The notes under the pieces: model-generated
The model's input: the letters and a program-made list of their open reading frames with translations, nothing else
Databases searched by the model: none
What the model was told of the DNA's origin: nothing
Position numbers and translations under genes: made by a program
Source: Rhizopus sp. PT2906
Taxonomy: Eukaryota > Mucoromycota > Mucoromycetes > Mucorales > Rhizopodaceae
DNA length: 64,000 nucleotides
Assembly (NCBI GenBank): GCA_025529335.1
Contig: JAMYHX010000108.1
Span: 1-64,000 of the forward strand
Direction of reading: 5' to 3'
Shown here: positions 23,882-35,152 of the stretch, piece by piece
Layout of the letters: each line of letters opens with the position of its first letter
Numbering within the stretch: the stretch's first letter is position 1

Positions 23882-24209
23882 TGTATTCAGCTTTAATTGT
23901 AATTTAAAAAGGTTACTAAGTCGACAACTTGCGAATTAAATTCTTTATTAAGAAGAGCTGAATATTATTAAATTAAGTTTGTGAGATGTTTTTATAGAGA
24001 GAGAGAGAATGTTGTCAGCATGATTTAATGTGGCCAATGTGATTAATTATCAATCATTGTTGTCAGTACTCTTTCTTTATTCTTATCAGATGAGATAGAG
24101 AAATGCAAAACAGAATGTATGCTCTACTGTAAGATTATACTCAAGTTATTATAATGGTTATCTCGCCAAACACGTAGATGCAATTAAAATTTGAGGTTAT
24201 AAACCTTTG

Positions 24210-24369
24210 TTTATGCCTCCATGTTCTCCTTTCCTCAATCCAATTGAGGAATACTGGTCAAAGCTCAAAAAAACGCATCAAAAGAAGTCCACTCTCTTCA
24301 TTGGACACTTTGACACTCAGAATCAAGGCTGCTGTTAAAACTGTCGTTACAGAAGACTTGTCTTGACTG
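24210..24369 (+). pseudogene. Tc1/mariner-type (DDE) transposase C-terminal remnant
   Basis: FMPPCSPFLNPIEEYWSKLKK is the terminal DDE/DDD block of IS630-Tc1-mariner transposases (consensus PxYSPxLNPIExxW). The match continues in the next frame as RIKRSPLSSLDTLTLRIKAAV, so one frameshift falls near 24270. The catalytic N-terminal parts are missing. This is a truncated, inactive copy. Confidence 0.75.
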
Positions 24370-24913
24370 AATTAGACACTCTGAGAATTATTGAGAATAG
24401 GTGTCTTGACAGAGAAGCTAGCATTGTTTAGGTTGCTACCAAGCAAATTTTTTTTTTTTTCGAATAGTATTTCGTACTTTGAATTTTTCCTATGTTTGTC
24501 TGAATAAATTCTAAAAACGTTTTTGAGTCTGTCTGAGTTTAAAGTGCAAATAATGTTATCTTCACTGTACCTTTGAATGCACAAGCATTGTAAATTGAAA
24601 AACAGCTGTCCAATCATAATAGTCGGAATATGCTAAACCGAATAGATAATGATATAGCTTTCAATTAGAAACGAATATGCTTGCAATGATCAATCGGTTC
24701 ATTCGGGTCATTTGTTGTCATATGGAATAATATGAATTTTTCTTTCCCGGTGCTGCTGCGGATAATAGCACCCTTTTTATGAGGTAAATTACTGTCGTAA
24801 GGGGGGGCAAATTATAGGATATTGCGCGATGCTTCGCCGGTCGCCATTTAAAATCTTCCAATAGAATAATGACATCAAACCGGCTCACTTTGGCGGTGAG
24901 TAGTAATCTACAG

Positions 24914-24931
24914 ATCCGCAGCTTCACGGAT
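24914..24931. promoter_or_regulatory. Everted CCG-N8-CGG repeat in the ABC transporter promoter
   Basis: ATCCG, eight bases, CGGAT: a perfect inverted repeat about 180 bases before the start codon. Zn2Cys6 dimers bind such CGG pairs, and Pdr1-type regulators use everted ones. The element is seen; the regulator is inferred. Confidence 0.45.
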
Positions 24932-24962
24932 AAACTACGGCATATTCTGTCAAACATGAGCA

Positions 24963-24970
24963 TATAAATA
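24963..24970 (+). promoter_or_regulatory. TATA-like box of the ABC transporter gene
   Basis: TATAAATA about 140 bases upstream of the ATG, followed by a pyrimidine-rich stretch likely to hold the transcription start. Confidence 0.5.
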
Positions 24971-25107
24971 GTCCCTGCAATTTCTTTGAACCTACTTGTC
25001 TTGATCTATCTTTCTTCTTTTTTTGTACATCTCATTTTAGCACCCTCTCATTCACTTTAATACAATAATAATCGTAATAACAGTACTAAAGATCAACAAG
25101 TACATTC

Positions 25108-28100
25108 ATGACTTCCAGTAATAATCTTCCATCTTATGGAGGACATCAACGCGAACTAGATCAAGCTAGTAATGAATCATCCAGTACGGTCTATCATATG
25201 AATGTTTCGAATGGCACATATGGTGAGCCTAATGCAAATGCTGTCAACGTCGAAGGTACCTTTTTTTTTCTTAATTATTTTCAGTATTTTAGACATTAAT
25301 TTTTTTTTTTATTTCCAGCTGCTCAGCAAGAGTACGAAGATCTCAAACGAGAGTTGTCTCGCATCAGTCGTATGTCCTCTATTCACCCAAATGCAGTAGA
25401 AGAAGGCAAGGCTAATGCAGATGAATTTAACCTCGATGAATTCTTAAACGGTCTGCGTGACGAGCATGATTCTGCTGGCCACCTGCCCAAAAATCTCGGT
25501 GTTTCATGGAAAAATTTGACGGTTAAGGTAACCATTTTATATATAAAAAGGGAATGCCGAATCTAACGCATTTATTTTAGGGTTATGCACCTGATACACA
25601 TACCATCCCCACTGTTTTCTCTTTCCTTCAATTCTGGAAGTTCTTTGGTGTTGGTGTCAGCAAAAATAAGAAAAATATCCTTCATAATCTAACGGGCCAT
25701 TGTAAAGAAGGCGAAATGTTACTCGTTCTCGGTCGTCCTGGCGCAGGCTGTACTACTTTCCTAAAAGTGATTGCCAACATGCGTGGTTCTTACACTGATG
25801 TTGAGGGCGATGTTAGTTATGGTGGCATTGACGCAGATACCTTTGCAAAGAGATATCGTGGTCAAGTTTGTTACAATGAAGAAGAAGATCAACACTATCC
25901 TACTTTAACTGCCAAACAAACACTTCAATTTGCTCTTCGTCTCAAGACACCTGGTAACCGACTTCCTAACGAGACCAAGAAGGAATTTGTCAACAAGATT
26001 CTTTATATGCTCGGTAACATGCTGGGTCTTACCAAGCAAATGAACACCATGGTTGGTAACGCCTATGTCCGTGGTCTTTCTGGTGGTGAACGCAAGCGTA
26101 TGTCTATTGCTGAGCAAATGACAACATCCAGTTCCATCAACTGTTGGGACTGCTCCACACGTGGTCTCGACGCTGCCTCTGCTCTTGATTATACTCGAGC
26201 ACTCCGCATTATGACTGACGTTTTGAAAAAGACAACGATTGCTACCTTATATCAGGCTTCGAACAACATCTTTACTCTTTTCGATAAAGTTATGGTATTG
26301 GACGAAGGCAGATGCATCTACTTTGGTCCTACCGATCTCGCTCAATCTTACTTTGAAGCTCTCGGTTTCCATTGCCCCAAACGTAAGTCAACTCCTGACT
26401 TTTTAACTGGTCTTTGTAACCCCAACGAACGTGAAATCAAGCCTGGTTTCGAGTCAATTGCTCCCAGATTTGCCCACGAATTTGAAGCAAAATATCTCGA
26501 ATCAGATATTCACAAGCAAATGATGGCTGAATTTGAACAATACCAAGCTCATCTCCATCGCGAGAAGCCTGGTGATACTTTTATGAAAGCTGTCGATGCC
26601 GAGCATCAAAAGCGTGCCAGCAAAAAGGCACCCTACACAGCTAGTTTCTATCAACAAGTCAAGGCACTGACCATTCGTCAATTCTATCTCAACTTGACCG
26701 ATGTCGGTGCTCTTATCTCTCGTTACGGTACTATTCTCATTCAATCATTGATTACTGCCTCTTGTTTTTTCAAGATGGCCGAAGACGGCGCCGGTGCCTT
26801 CTCTCGTGGTGGTGCTCTTTTCTTTGCTCTCTTGTTCAATGCCTTCATCTCTCAATCCGAACTCGTTGCCTTCTTGATGGGTCGACCTATCCTTGAAAAG
26901 CACAAGCAGTTTGCTCTCTACCGTCCTTCTGCATTCTATATTGCTCAAGTTGTCATGGACGTGCCTTATGCCGTGGTCCAAGTACTCTTGTTCGAAATTT
27001 GTGCTTACTTCATGATGGGCTTGAAATTGACGGCTGGAGCCTTCTTTAGTTTCTTTATCATCTTGTTCTTCATCAACATGTGTATGAACGGTTTCTTCCG
27101 TTTCTTTGGTGCTTCCACATCCAGTTTCTTCCTTGCTACTCAGCTTTCAGGTACCGTTTTGATCGCTGTAACATCCTACACAGGTTATACTATTCCTTAC
27201 AACAAGATGCATCCTTGGCTCTCATGGATCTATTGGATCAATCCCTTGACATATGGTTACAAGGCGCTGCTCATTAACGAATTGAAGGGTCAGCATTACA
27301 GCTGCGACGGTCTTGGTAACTCGATTCCTTCTGGCCCAGGTTATGACGACTGGAACTACAAGACCTGTGTTATGGCAGGTGGCAAGCCCGGTGCAAGTTT
27401 TGTCCTTGGCGACGACTACTTGAACGAATACCTTAGTTACAACCCTGAACAAATGTGGGCTCCTGACTTTGTTGTCCTCATTGCCTTCTTCATCTTCTTT
27501 ACTGTCGTGACTGCCCTAACCATGGAACTGGGTGGACTTAGCAAAGCCGGTACATTGACTAAACTTTACTTGCCTGGCAAGGCTCCCAAGCCTCGTACGC
27601 CCGAGGAAGAAGATGCTAGACGCAAGAGACAAGCCAACATCAACTCTGAAATGGAAAACGTATCTACTGGTACAACCTTCTCATGGCAAGGCATCAACTA
27701 TACCGTTCCAATCAAGGGAGGCCAACTCCAACTTTTGAACAATGTCTCTGGAATCGTTAAACCTGGTCATCTTACTGCCCTTATGGGTTCCTCTGGTGCT
27801 GGTAAAACCACCCTTCTGGACGTCTTGGCTCGACGAAAGACGATTGGTAAGGTCGATGGTCGTGTCTATTTGAACAATGAAGCCTTATTGAATGACTTTG
27901 AACGTATCACGGGTTACTGTGAACAAACTGATGTTCATCAACCTGCTGTCACTGTTCGTGAAGCACTGAGATTCTCAGCCTATCTTCGTCAACCTGCTGA
28001 AGTGCCCAAGGAGGAAAAGGATGCCTATGTCGAAAAGATCCTTGAGCTCTTGGAAATGGAAGACATTGGTGACGCTCAAATTGGCCTTGTTGAAACTGGC

Positions 28101-29619
28101 TTTGGTATCTCTGTTGAAGAACGTAAGCGTTTGACGATCGGTATGGAACTTGTAGGCAAGCCTAAACTTTTGTTCTTGGACGAACCTACCTCTGGTCTTG
28201 ACGCTCAAAGTTCATACAATATCATTCGTTTCATTCGTAAGCTTGCTGACTCTGGATGGCCCGTCTTGTGTACCATCCATCAACCCTCTGCTATCCTCTT
28301 TGAACACTTTGATCACCTCCTCTTGCTTGTCCGTGGTGGTAAGACAGCCTACTATGGTGAAATCGGTAAGGACTCTCAAACGATGATCTCGTACTTTGAA
28401 CGAAACGGTGGCCCTCAATGCGCACCTGATGCCAACCCTGCTGAATATATCCTTGAATGTGTTGGTGCAGGTACTGCAGGTAAAGCCAAGGCTGACTGGG
28501 CTGCTATCTGGGAAAAGTCACCTGAAGCTAAGCGTCTTCAAGAAGAACTCGAACAGATTCACAACGTGGCTGACAAGAACCCCACGCGTGTTGCTCGTAC
28601 CTATGCTACAAGTACCTGGACTCAATTCAAACTGGTTCACAAGCGTATGGCTTTAGCTTACTGGCGTTCTCCTGATTACAACATTGGTCGTTTCTTAAAC
28701 GTCATGTTTACTTCACTCATCACTGGTTTTACCTTTTGGAAGCTTGGAAACTCCTCTTCTGACTTGCTTAACAAGCTTTTTGCCCTCTTCAGTACTTTCA
28801 TCATGGCCATGACATTGATTATTCTTGCTCAACCCAAGTTTATTACCGAACGACAATACTTTAGAAGAGAATACGCTTCACGTTACTACAGTTGGTTCCC
28901 TTGGGGTATCTCTGCTCTCCTGGTTGAAATGCCATACATCTTTGTCTTTGCTGCCTGTTTCATGTTTGGATTCTATTGGACAGCTGGTATGAATATGTCT
29001 TCAGAGGCAACTGGTTACTTTTACATCACCTTTTGTATTCTTGTCTGTTGGGCTGTCTCTCTTGGTTTTGTCATTGCCGCTTTCTCTGAATCACCTCTGA
29101 TGGCTGCTGTCATCAATCCTTTGGTCATGTCCTTGCTTATTTTATTTGCTGGTCTTATGCAATCTCCTGCAGCAATGCCTCGATTCTGGAGCGCATGGAT
29201 GTACTGGCTTGGTAAGTTTACTACAGAAGAAAGAGAAGAAGAAATAACTAATATGCTTTATAGATCCTTTCCATTATTATATTGAAGGTTTAGCTGTGAA
29301 TGAACTGTCTGGTACCACTGTTCGATGTACTGATTCTGACCTTGTCAAGTTCTATCCTCCACCCAACATGACCTGTGGCGAGTACACCAAGAATTACTTT
29401 ACTTATGGCGCTCCTGGTTATATCGCTAATCCTGATGCTATGCAACCTGATATGTGCGGCTACTGTACCTTTAGCAGTGGTAAAGAATTCTACTATACTC
29501 GATTTGGTTGGGATGAAGCTCACAAGTGGCGTAACTTTGGTATCCTCATTGCCTACTTTGCCTTCAACTGCATTGTCTTTTTAATGTTTGTTTACCTTCG
29601 CAGAAAGCCAAGACGTTAA
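25108..29619 (+). CDS. PDR-type full-size ABCG transporter, 1447 aa
   Basis: Exons 25108-25255, 25319-25527, 25581-29211 and 29264-29619; introns 63, 53 and 52 bases. Layout is the reverse (NBD-TMD)2 order of fungal pleiotropic drug resistance pumps. NBD1 has Walker A GRPGAGCTT (170-178; Cys for the usual Lys), signature SGGERKR (about 288) and a degenerate Walker B (CWDCSTRGLD). NBD2 has a canonical Walker A GSSGAGKTT (about 858), a divergent signature SVEERKR (about 963) and Walker B LLFLDEPTSGLD. Each is followed by about six membrane segments. Such pumps export azoles, steroids and other amphipaths from the plasma membrane. Codon use is more biased to C-ending codons than neighbours, suggesting strong expression. 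The last exon encodes an extracellular Cys-rich loop (CTDSD...CGYCTF) and the final helix. Confidence 0.95.
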
Positions 29620-29782
29620 AAAATATTCTTTAATCATATTATATACATTCATAGATTTTTTTTATTTTGTATCATTATTCATACAACTACATCCTAAACT
29701 CTCTTTTTTCTTTTTCTTTTTCTTTTCGATATTAATGCATGTAATTTTACTTTATTTGAATAATAAACAGGACACAACTTCA

Positions 29783-31459
29783 TTAAATATTTGCTTGTTC
29801 CAACCTGTTTGATTCTACTGTTCTCCAAGAGTTATTCATCACTCCACGGTAATTCCAAACAGGATACTCTTGTTGAATATTACCAGCAGAATCCACTATA
29901 CATAAAATAAGATTACTTGACTTTTTAACAGCTTTCTATTTACCTGCTCGACTAACGATCCTCACGTTTCTCTTTGTTTCTATAGTAGCTGTCCAGAGAC
30001 ACCAACCCCAAACATATACGCTATTTCCTTCTGCTGCAGGCTGATACAATTGAGCTGTTACCCATGTCTTTCCGTCATCTCCAGAGACATCTACTCAAAC
30101 ATAAATCAAATGTTATTGAATAGCTATTTCTGTCTTACCAACACGCTGAATAAATCTACCACCCCCTGAGAGTGCATAACCTTGTACTTGCTCACTGGGT
30201 CGGGGTCCATTGTGCACTCCATCAGCAGGTATACAAACATAAGACTGGACATTGTATTCTCCAATAGCAGGTAATCTGGTCCAATACGCGTTTGCTTGTT
30301 CCTCAGTGTTTATCTAGAGATTCAGCATCGATCAGAAGAAAGAATATGACATGTTTTTTTACTTACACTCTCGGGAAGTATTTTATAGTCCCGTTGTTGG
30401 AAAAAGGAAGATGACTCTTGGTCTTGGATGATGATTGATTTCAAAAACTTGACTGAACGTGCACCGATGTATCCTTTATATTCCCAATTAGTAAAATACA
30501 GAAAAAACACAATATTCGTTACCTGGTACGACTACTCGAATAGGATAACCGTGATCACGCGTTAGAGGTTTATAGTTCATCTGAATTAGAAGAAATCAAT
30601 GTTGTAAATTCTTAAAGTGTCACGGTTACTTGCCTCATATGCCAACAGTACATCGCCAAACTCGTCCCTACAAGGAGTTAATGTTGTATTAAAAAAAAAG
30701 AGAGAGACTTACAGTGCTTTTGAAAGAGGAATGGAGGATCCATAGCACCTATCTTCTTCGCACTTTTTTATATAATATTGCTTTATTTAGGATTTAAGCT
30801 ATCGGTAGAAAAAAGTGATTGGTTACCTGTTCCACAGATTCAAATGCGACATGCAATTTAGAAAAATTATCCAGTTTGGACGTAACGCCTAGAGATTCTA
30901 GTACGTCCTTTAGTCTACAGCCACTATAAACTGCATTTCCAAGAGCACAGGGGCCCCAGATGACCTTTACAAGAATGAGTAAGATGAAACATGGTGTGAT
31001 TTTTGAACTTACACCCTTTGTATGCTTTACTCTGTGCAGGCCATCTCTTCTGTTTCCCTATTGAGATATTAGATGTGTTCCTACTCATACTATACACATA
31101 CTGCACACTAGATATATATATTTGAATAGATGAATATGTCAATGTTGCTCAATATATTCCCCTTCAATTACCTCTATCACCATCATAACCGACGCTTTTT
31201 CATAAGCCTTGATTTCCTTCAGACTCAATCTTTTGACTTCTTTACAGCCTATACCCCTGATCTCTACCGTATGTTCGTTCTCATCAAGGACAGGTATCGG
31301 CCCATGGTTTCGACAAAAGAAGTATTTCTCAGGTGTAATATAATGCTTTACCAGATCTGGTGGTGTTGGTTCAGCATTAAAAGGAGCAACCTTACGTACG
31401 ATCAGATCATGTGATTCATGCGAAGGATCGTGACTATAATCGAGTTGACTTTGAGACAT
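29783..31459 (-). CDS. Sulfite oxidase (molybdopterin type), 386 aa, 11 exons
   Basis: Minus-strand exons: 31172-31459, 31102-31107, 31013-31057, 30827-30964, 30713-30762, 30634-30667, 30523-30580, 30367-30473, 30139-30313, 29944-30090 and 29783-29895. All phases fit. Exon 2 is a 6-base microexon (TGTGCA) giving Cys97-Ala98 of the Moco motif E-C-A-G-N-R-R; without it the protein would lack the molybdenum ligand. The sixth intron uses a GC-AG pair (GCAAGT donor at 30633). Other family marks are WGPCALGNAVYSGCRL, YEMNYKPLTRDHGYPIR, VPGYIGARSVKFL and the C-terminal dimerisation domain with WGWCLW. There is no N-terminal cytochrome b5 domain or clear mitochondrial leader, so it resembles the plant-type, heme-free enzyme. 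It oxidises sulfite to sulfate. The terminal tripeptide (ANI) is not a canonical peroxisomal signal. Confidence 0.9.
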
Positions 31460-31676
31460 GAGAAATAAAGAAAGAAAAGAAAAAATAAATAGAAAAAAGT
31501 GTGCCTTGAAATAGGGCAATCCTGCATAACAATAACATTTACGTCATACAGAATACATTAAAGTGTTGATTTTTTATTCTACGATAAACTTTACAAAGTG
31601 AGAAAAAAAAAAGAGAAAAGATGCTAATAGTAAGTAGTAATAATAATAATAAGGGGTTGGGATAATAAAAGAATAC

Positions 31677-33102
31677 TTATTCAATAGACCATCGCCTGGT
31701 AGAACTTGATTTTTCCAAACCAAGAGGGGCCATTGAATGTGCTGAAGTAGCAGAAGCAGTAGCGTGCGAAACTAGAGAGAGAAAAAAAGAGAGTCAGTTT
31801 ATCTGGATAATAAACAAGATTCCATCTGTTTACTGTGATTCATCAATCCAAGATTAAAGTTTCGAAGACAGATAATACCAATAGGGACAGATGCTAAAAT
31901 AAGTACCATATCCACACACACTATTTCGATGTGATTAGTAGATTATTAAAAGATATACAATAACTTACAAAAGAAGGTGAGAAAAGCTTTTGAACCCAAG
32001 AATCGAACAGGATTTTGAGCAATTTGGACAAGAGTATAAATATAGTATGCCATGCTCGCCATACAAAGAATTAAAAAGATGTACATATGAGGCTTTCTTT
32101 CTCTTCTTAATCCCCAATAAGCAGATATGAGCATTGTGATTGAAATACAACAACTCAGGACAATATGTTCTATCAATTCTTTGACAATTCCTGTTTGATC
32201 TCCACTACTTGCCGCGGTTGGCCACCATGCGACGATCAATAACGCTAAATACTGTATTGAAAATCCAAGGAAAAAGAAGAAATCGAACTTGAGTAGCATC
32301 ATGAAGATTTGATACATCTTGTAACGATCTATGCAATATGGAACCAATGGTATAAGTTTCCCGTTACATATCTATCTATATATATATATATATATATATA
32401 CCTCGCATGGCTAAATCAGCTCCAATCTTTTTATAAATATGCCAACCAAACTCAAGATAGAGCTTATAAGCTAAAAAGACAAATATACAGGTACAAACAA
32501 TCATCAAACATATCTGAGTGATTTCTGCCCACTTGGAATCATGATAAGCTTGACCCAGGTAATGTAAGCCGGTTGACACGTTTGAACCATCCTGCGTGAA
32601 TAGAGTGGAAGACTGATGAAACTGGATGATAGAGTATGCTGTCATGCCTAATTCAAAAGCGACCAGCGCAATAAGTTGAATGGTATTTCTTTGGTAAATC
32701 TATTATAAATCATTGTTAGTTTTCTTATGCTTATCAACTTTTTTTTTAGCCTACAGCATCGATCATTAATATCACAGTAAATAGCTGGGCAATCATGAAT
32801 AAAATGAAATAGACCAATAAGGATCTAGCATTAGCAAAGGCTGTCTTGAGGTCATCATTGGAATCAACTGCCAATCGTAAACTGTTGATTACATTAATTT
32901 CATTCGAGTGAAAGACAAAAATGACAGCCTCGAATGCAATAGCAAATAGTGCTTGTAAAACGATCACACAGAATATAGCTCGGGTCCACCGTGACTCACC
33001 AAACTATGAAAGAAAAAGAATATTTATATATGAATAACATGATATAAATGTGTGTGCGTATACTTTGACTGGTTATCTTACGACTCGAGAAATGATCCAC
33101 AT
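31677..33102 (-). CDS. Seven-TM protein, UPF0658 Golgi membrane protein-like, 369 aa
   Basis: Minus-strand exons 33082-33102, 32755-33003, 32402-32699, 31969-32328, 31834-31920 and 31677-31771; introns 78, 55, 73, 48 and 62 bases, in phase. The first exon gives only MWIISRV, and FGESRWTRAIFC follows. About seven hydrophobic segments alternate with short loops; the motifs FGWHIYKKIGAD, YQIFMMLLKFDFFFFLGFSIQYL and WGLRRERK fit the fungal UPF0658 Golgi protein family as I recall it. The C-terminal tail is Ser/Thr-rich and basic (STRRWSIE). Role unknown. A (TA)12 microsatellite lies in intron 3, right at the donor site. Confidence 0.7.
32377..32400. repeat. (TA)12 microsatellite at an intron donor
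   Basis: Twelve TA units in intron 3 of the UPF0658-like gene, forming the intron's first bases on the minus strand (GTATATAT...). Confidence 0.8.
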
Positions 33103-33600
33103 TTGTTAGTTTATTCTTTCAGTTTTATTATTTATATGTTAAACATAGAAAAACTAGAAAGAAAGGACTATAAAAAAAGGAGAGGGGGAAAGAAAGGGGG
33201 AAAATGAAAAAGAGAGGAGAAGGAAAGGGTAATAAGTTCTAGTTCAACCGACCAAATGACTTGTGTTACACTATTGAATTGATTGATTGCTTATTTTGTA
33301 AATGACTCGTGAAGTTACGTGAGTTCATATGAGGGATCAACTTTACTATGAACAACAAAAATCCAGACCAAATGATAAACAGACAAGAGATCTGTAGAAC
33401 TTTTGATGACGCATTGCTTAACTGTTATTTTATTGTGTTTTTTTAAAGTAGATTGAATGGTAGATTGACCATGGCTGTAGAACAAGAAAAGCTTGTAATC
33501 CAATTTAAATTGAGCAAATTGAGCAAATTGAACAAATTGAACAATAATGAAGGTGCGATAAAAGTGTAATAATGAATGATGCTGTGTATATATTTTTCTT
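33103..33600. other. Intergenic, promoter of the UPF0658-like gene
   Basis: A purine-rich block (about 33155-33230, i.e. a pyrimidine-rich leader on the minus strand), then AT-rich DNA with a short repeated motif (gagcaaattga) near 33510-33540. No gene seen. Confidence 0.4.
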
Positions 33601-34059
33601 TTACTTTGAAGACTGTCTGTAATTAGTGGTATCTAATACTTGCTTTCCACAAATGGCACAAATACCCTTTTTATATGCACAATCTAGGAATATAATGTGA
33701 ATGATGTTTAAGTATGATGATATTTGATTTACCTTGACAATAATTTGCTTTGGTCTGATGAACTCTGTTTTTACATAATCTACACTTGCCTTCTAAAGGA
33801 TTAAAACGACTATTATAAATGTTATCATCTTTATCCTTTTGTGTTATCCTTGCTTACTTTGCTTTTGCAGATTTTGATAACAACTTGTTTTGATTGATCT
33901 TTCTTCCAGAAGATCCAGCTACATTTCAAAAAAAAAGTCAATATTTCCAAATGAAAGAAAGAAAGACGTGTAATTACCAACTGCGTTATTTGATCCTTCT
34001 TTCCATGTGTCTGGTGCAGCCACTGCAACTAACTTCTTTTCACACTTTTTGCAAACCAT
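33601..34059 (-). CDS. CRIPT: CRIPT (cysteine-rich PDZ-binding protein) homologue, 100 aa
   Basis: Minus-strand exons 33978-34059, 33858-33918, 33733-33809 and 33601-33683; introns 59, 48 and 49 bases. The protein starts MVCKKCEKKL and has CxxC pairs at C3/C6, CRLC, YCQDC and CAICGK, plus SSGRKINQNKLL and YKKGICAICGK, which match CRIPT along the full length (human 101 aa). CRIPT folds around zinc ions. In human cells it is linked to the minor spliceosome and PDZ proteins; the PDZ-binding C-terminus (here YRQSSK) is not conserved, so only the ancestral role is likely. Confidence 0.93.
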
Positions 34060-34623
34060 TGTTTTGTTTTTATAAAGAGAGACAGAGAAAAAGAGAGAAA
34101 AATAATAAAGCTGCGGTAAAAGTTGTGATTACCAAATATGGATCTTGTCATCACCGTTAGTCCGATTAATGCCAGCAGAAACTAGAATAGGTCCTGAAAT
34201 CTTTGAATGAAGGGATGTTTCAATGAAACGACATGCTTCAACTAACTATATGAACTGTTTATGAATTGTAATAATTATAAAAGGCATAGTGTATTTATAT
34301 TTATTATTATGATTCCTATTCTAATGTACAGCATATTAAGGTGATGATGCAGAAAATTTAAAAGGTGCCAAAAATGAAATCAATAAAGATAATTCGTATT
34401 TGAGAAGTGATAAAATATATAATGTCTATATGTTATAAATTTAAATCTGAAAAATACAAGATGTCTGGCATACCTGGCAACCTTTTTTTTTTGTCGGTGA
34501 TTGGAGGAATCCATGTTCCTCGAGTCCAAGAAGCAGGCCTATCATTGTTGTTGTTGTTGTTGCTGTTATTGTCAATGTTGCTGCTGCAATCATCGTCCAT
34601 TAAGTTACAGCTTGCAACATCCA
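34060..34623. other. Intergenic
   Basis: AT-rich. A short GTT/CTG trinucleotide repeat lies at about 34543-34590. No gene seen. Confidence 0.4.
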
Positions 34624-35152
34624 TCATTGCATTCTTTTGAATTCATTAAAACGCTTGATTATATAATATAACTCTTTTATACGTGCCTTGAGCTTGAAAA
34701 GCAACATGATCACTTCTCTGAATTCTTTGATTCGTGCAACATGGTTGTGAGGGACCATCACGCCTTCCTTCACTTCAACATACAAACCGTTTGCTCCTAG
34801 CTTCAGAGAGAACAAAGTCGCTTTGCTCCCTACAAAATAATTGGAAATTGGAAAAGTTGTTTTTCCCGTAAAAATTTGATGTACCTGTGATCTGTAGACC
34901 AGGGATAGCAATAGTCTTTGTTTTTTTCTGGCACTTCTTTGATCAGCTTGACCAGTGTTGTCTTGCTTTCAATGAGGAGTTTCGTCCTGTCATTGGTGAT
35001 CTTGATCATGCTAGGGTTGAATCTAGCAATCTCAACCTTAGCCTTGTCGGCTTCCTTTCTTCTTCGCGACATAGTGTCCTTGATCACTCTTAGGTCCACT
35101 TCGAAACCTGGGCTGTCCGAAGCATCCTGAGAGTCGCCGGCACTCTCTCCCC
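34624..35152 (-). CDS. Uncharacterised lineage-specific protein, possibly incomplete
   Basis: Minus-strand segments 34886-35152 and 34624-34825 join in phase through a 60-base intron (34826-34885). An upstream AG at 35153 suggests a further 5' exon that could encode SLRTNW (about 35214-35245), but no start codon is found there and a stop lies just above it. The first clear Met is in TMSRRRKEADKAKVEIARF. The body is charged and helical; the C-terminal part (LFSLKLGANGLYVEVKEGVMVP, then a Lys/Leu-rich helix) resembles multi-copy Mucoralean proteins of unknown role. It may be a truncated gene. Confidence 0.4.

Larger units (their letters stand above)
24370..25107. other. Intergenic, ABC transporter promoter
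   Basis: The left part is AT-rich flank of the transposase remnant. From about 24830 the DNA carries several CGG/CCG triplets, unusual here, then a TATA-like box (24963-24970) and a pyrimidine-rich leader before the ATG at 25108. Confidence 0.45.

Noticed and set aside
31460..31519. Possible signal-like extension of sulfite oxidase (FFLFIFSFLSLFLM)
   Set aside because: It has no ATG (only TTG) and is a T-rich leader; the ATG at 31457-31459 is the first Met.
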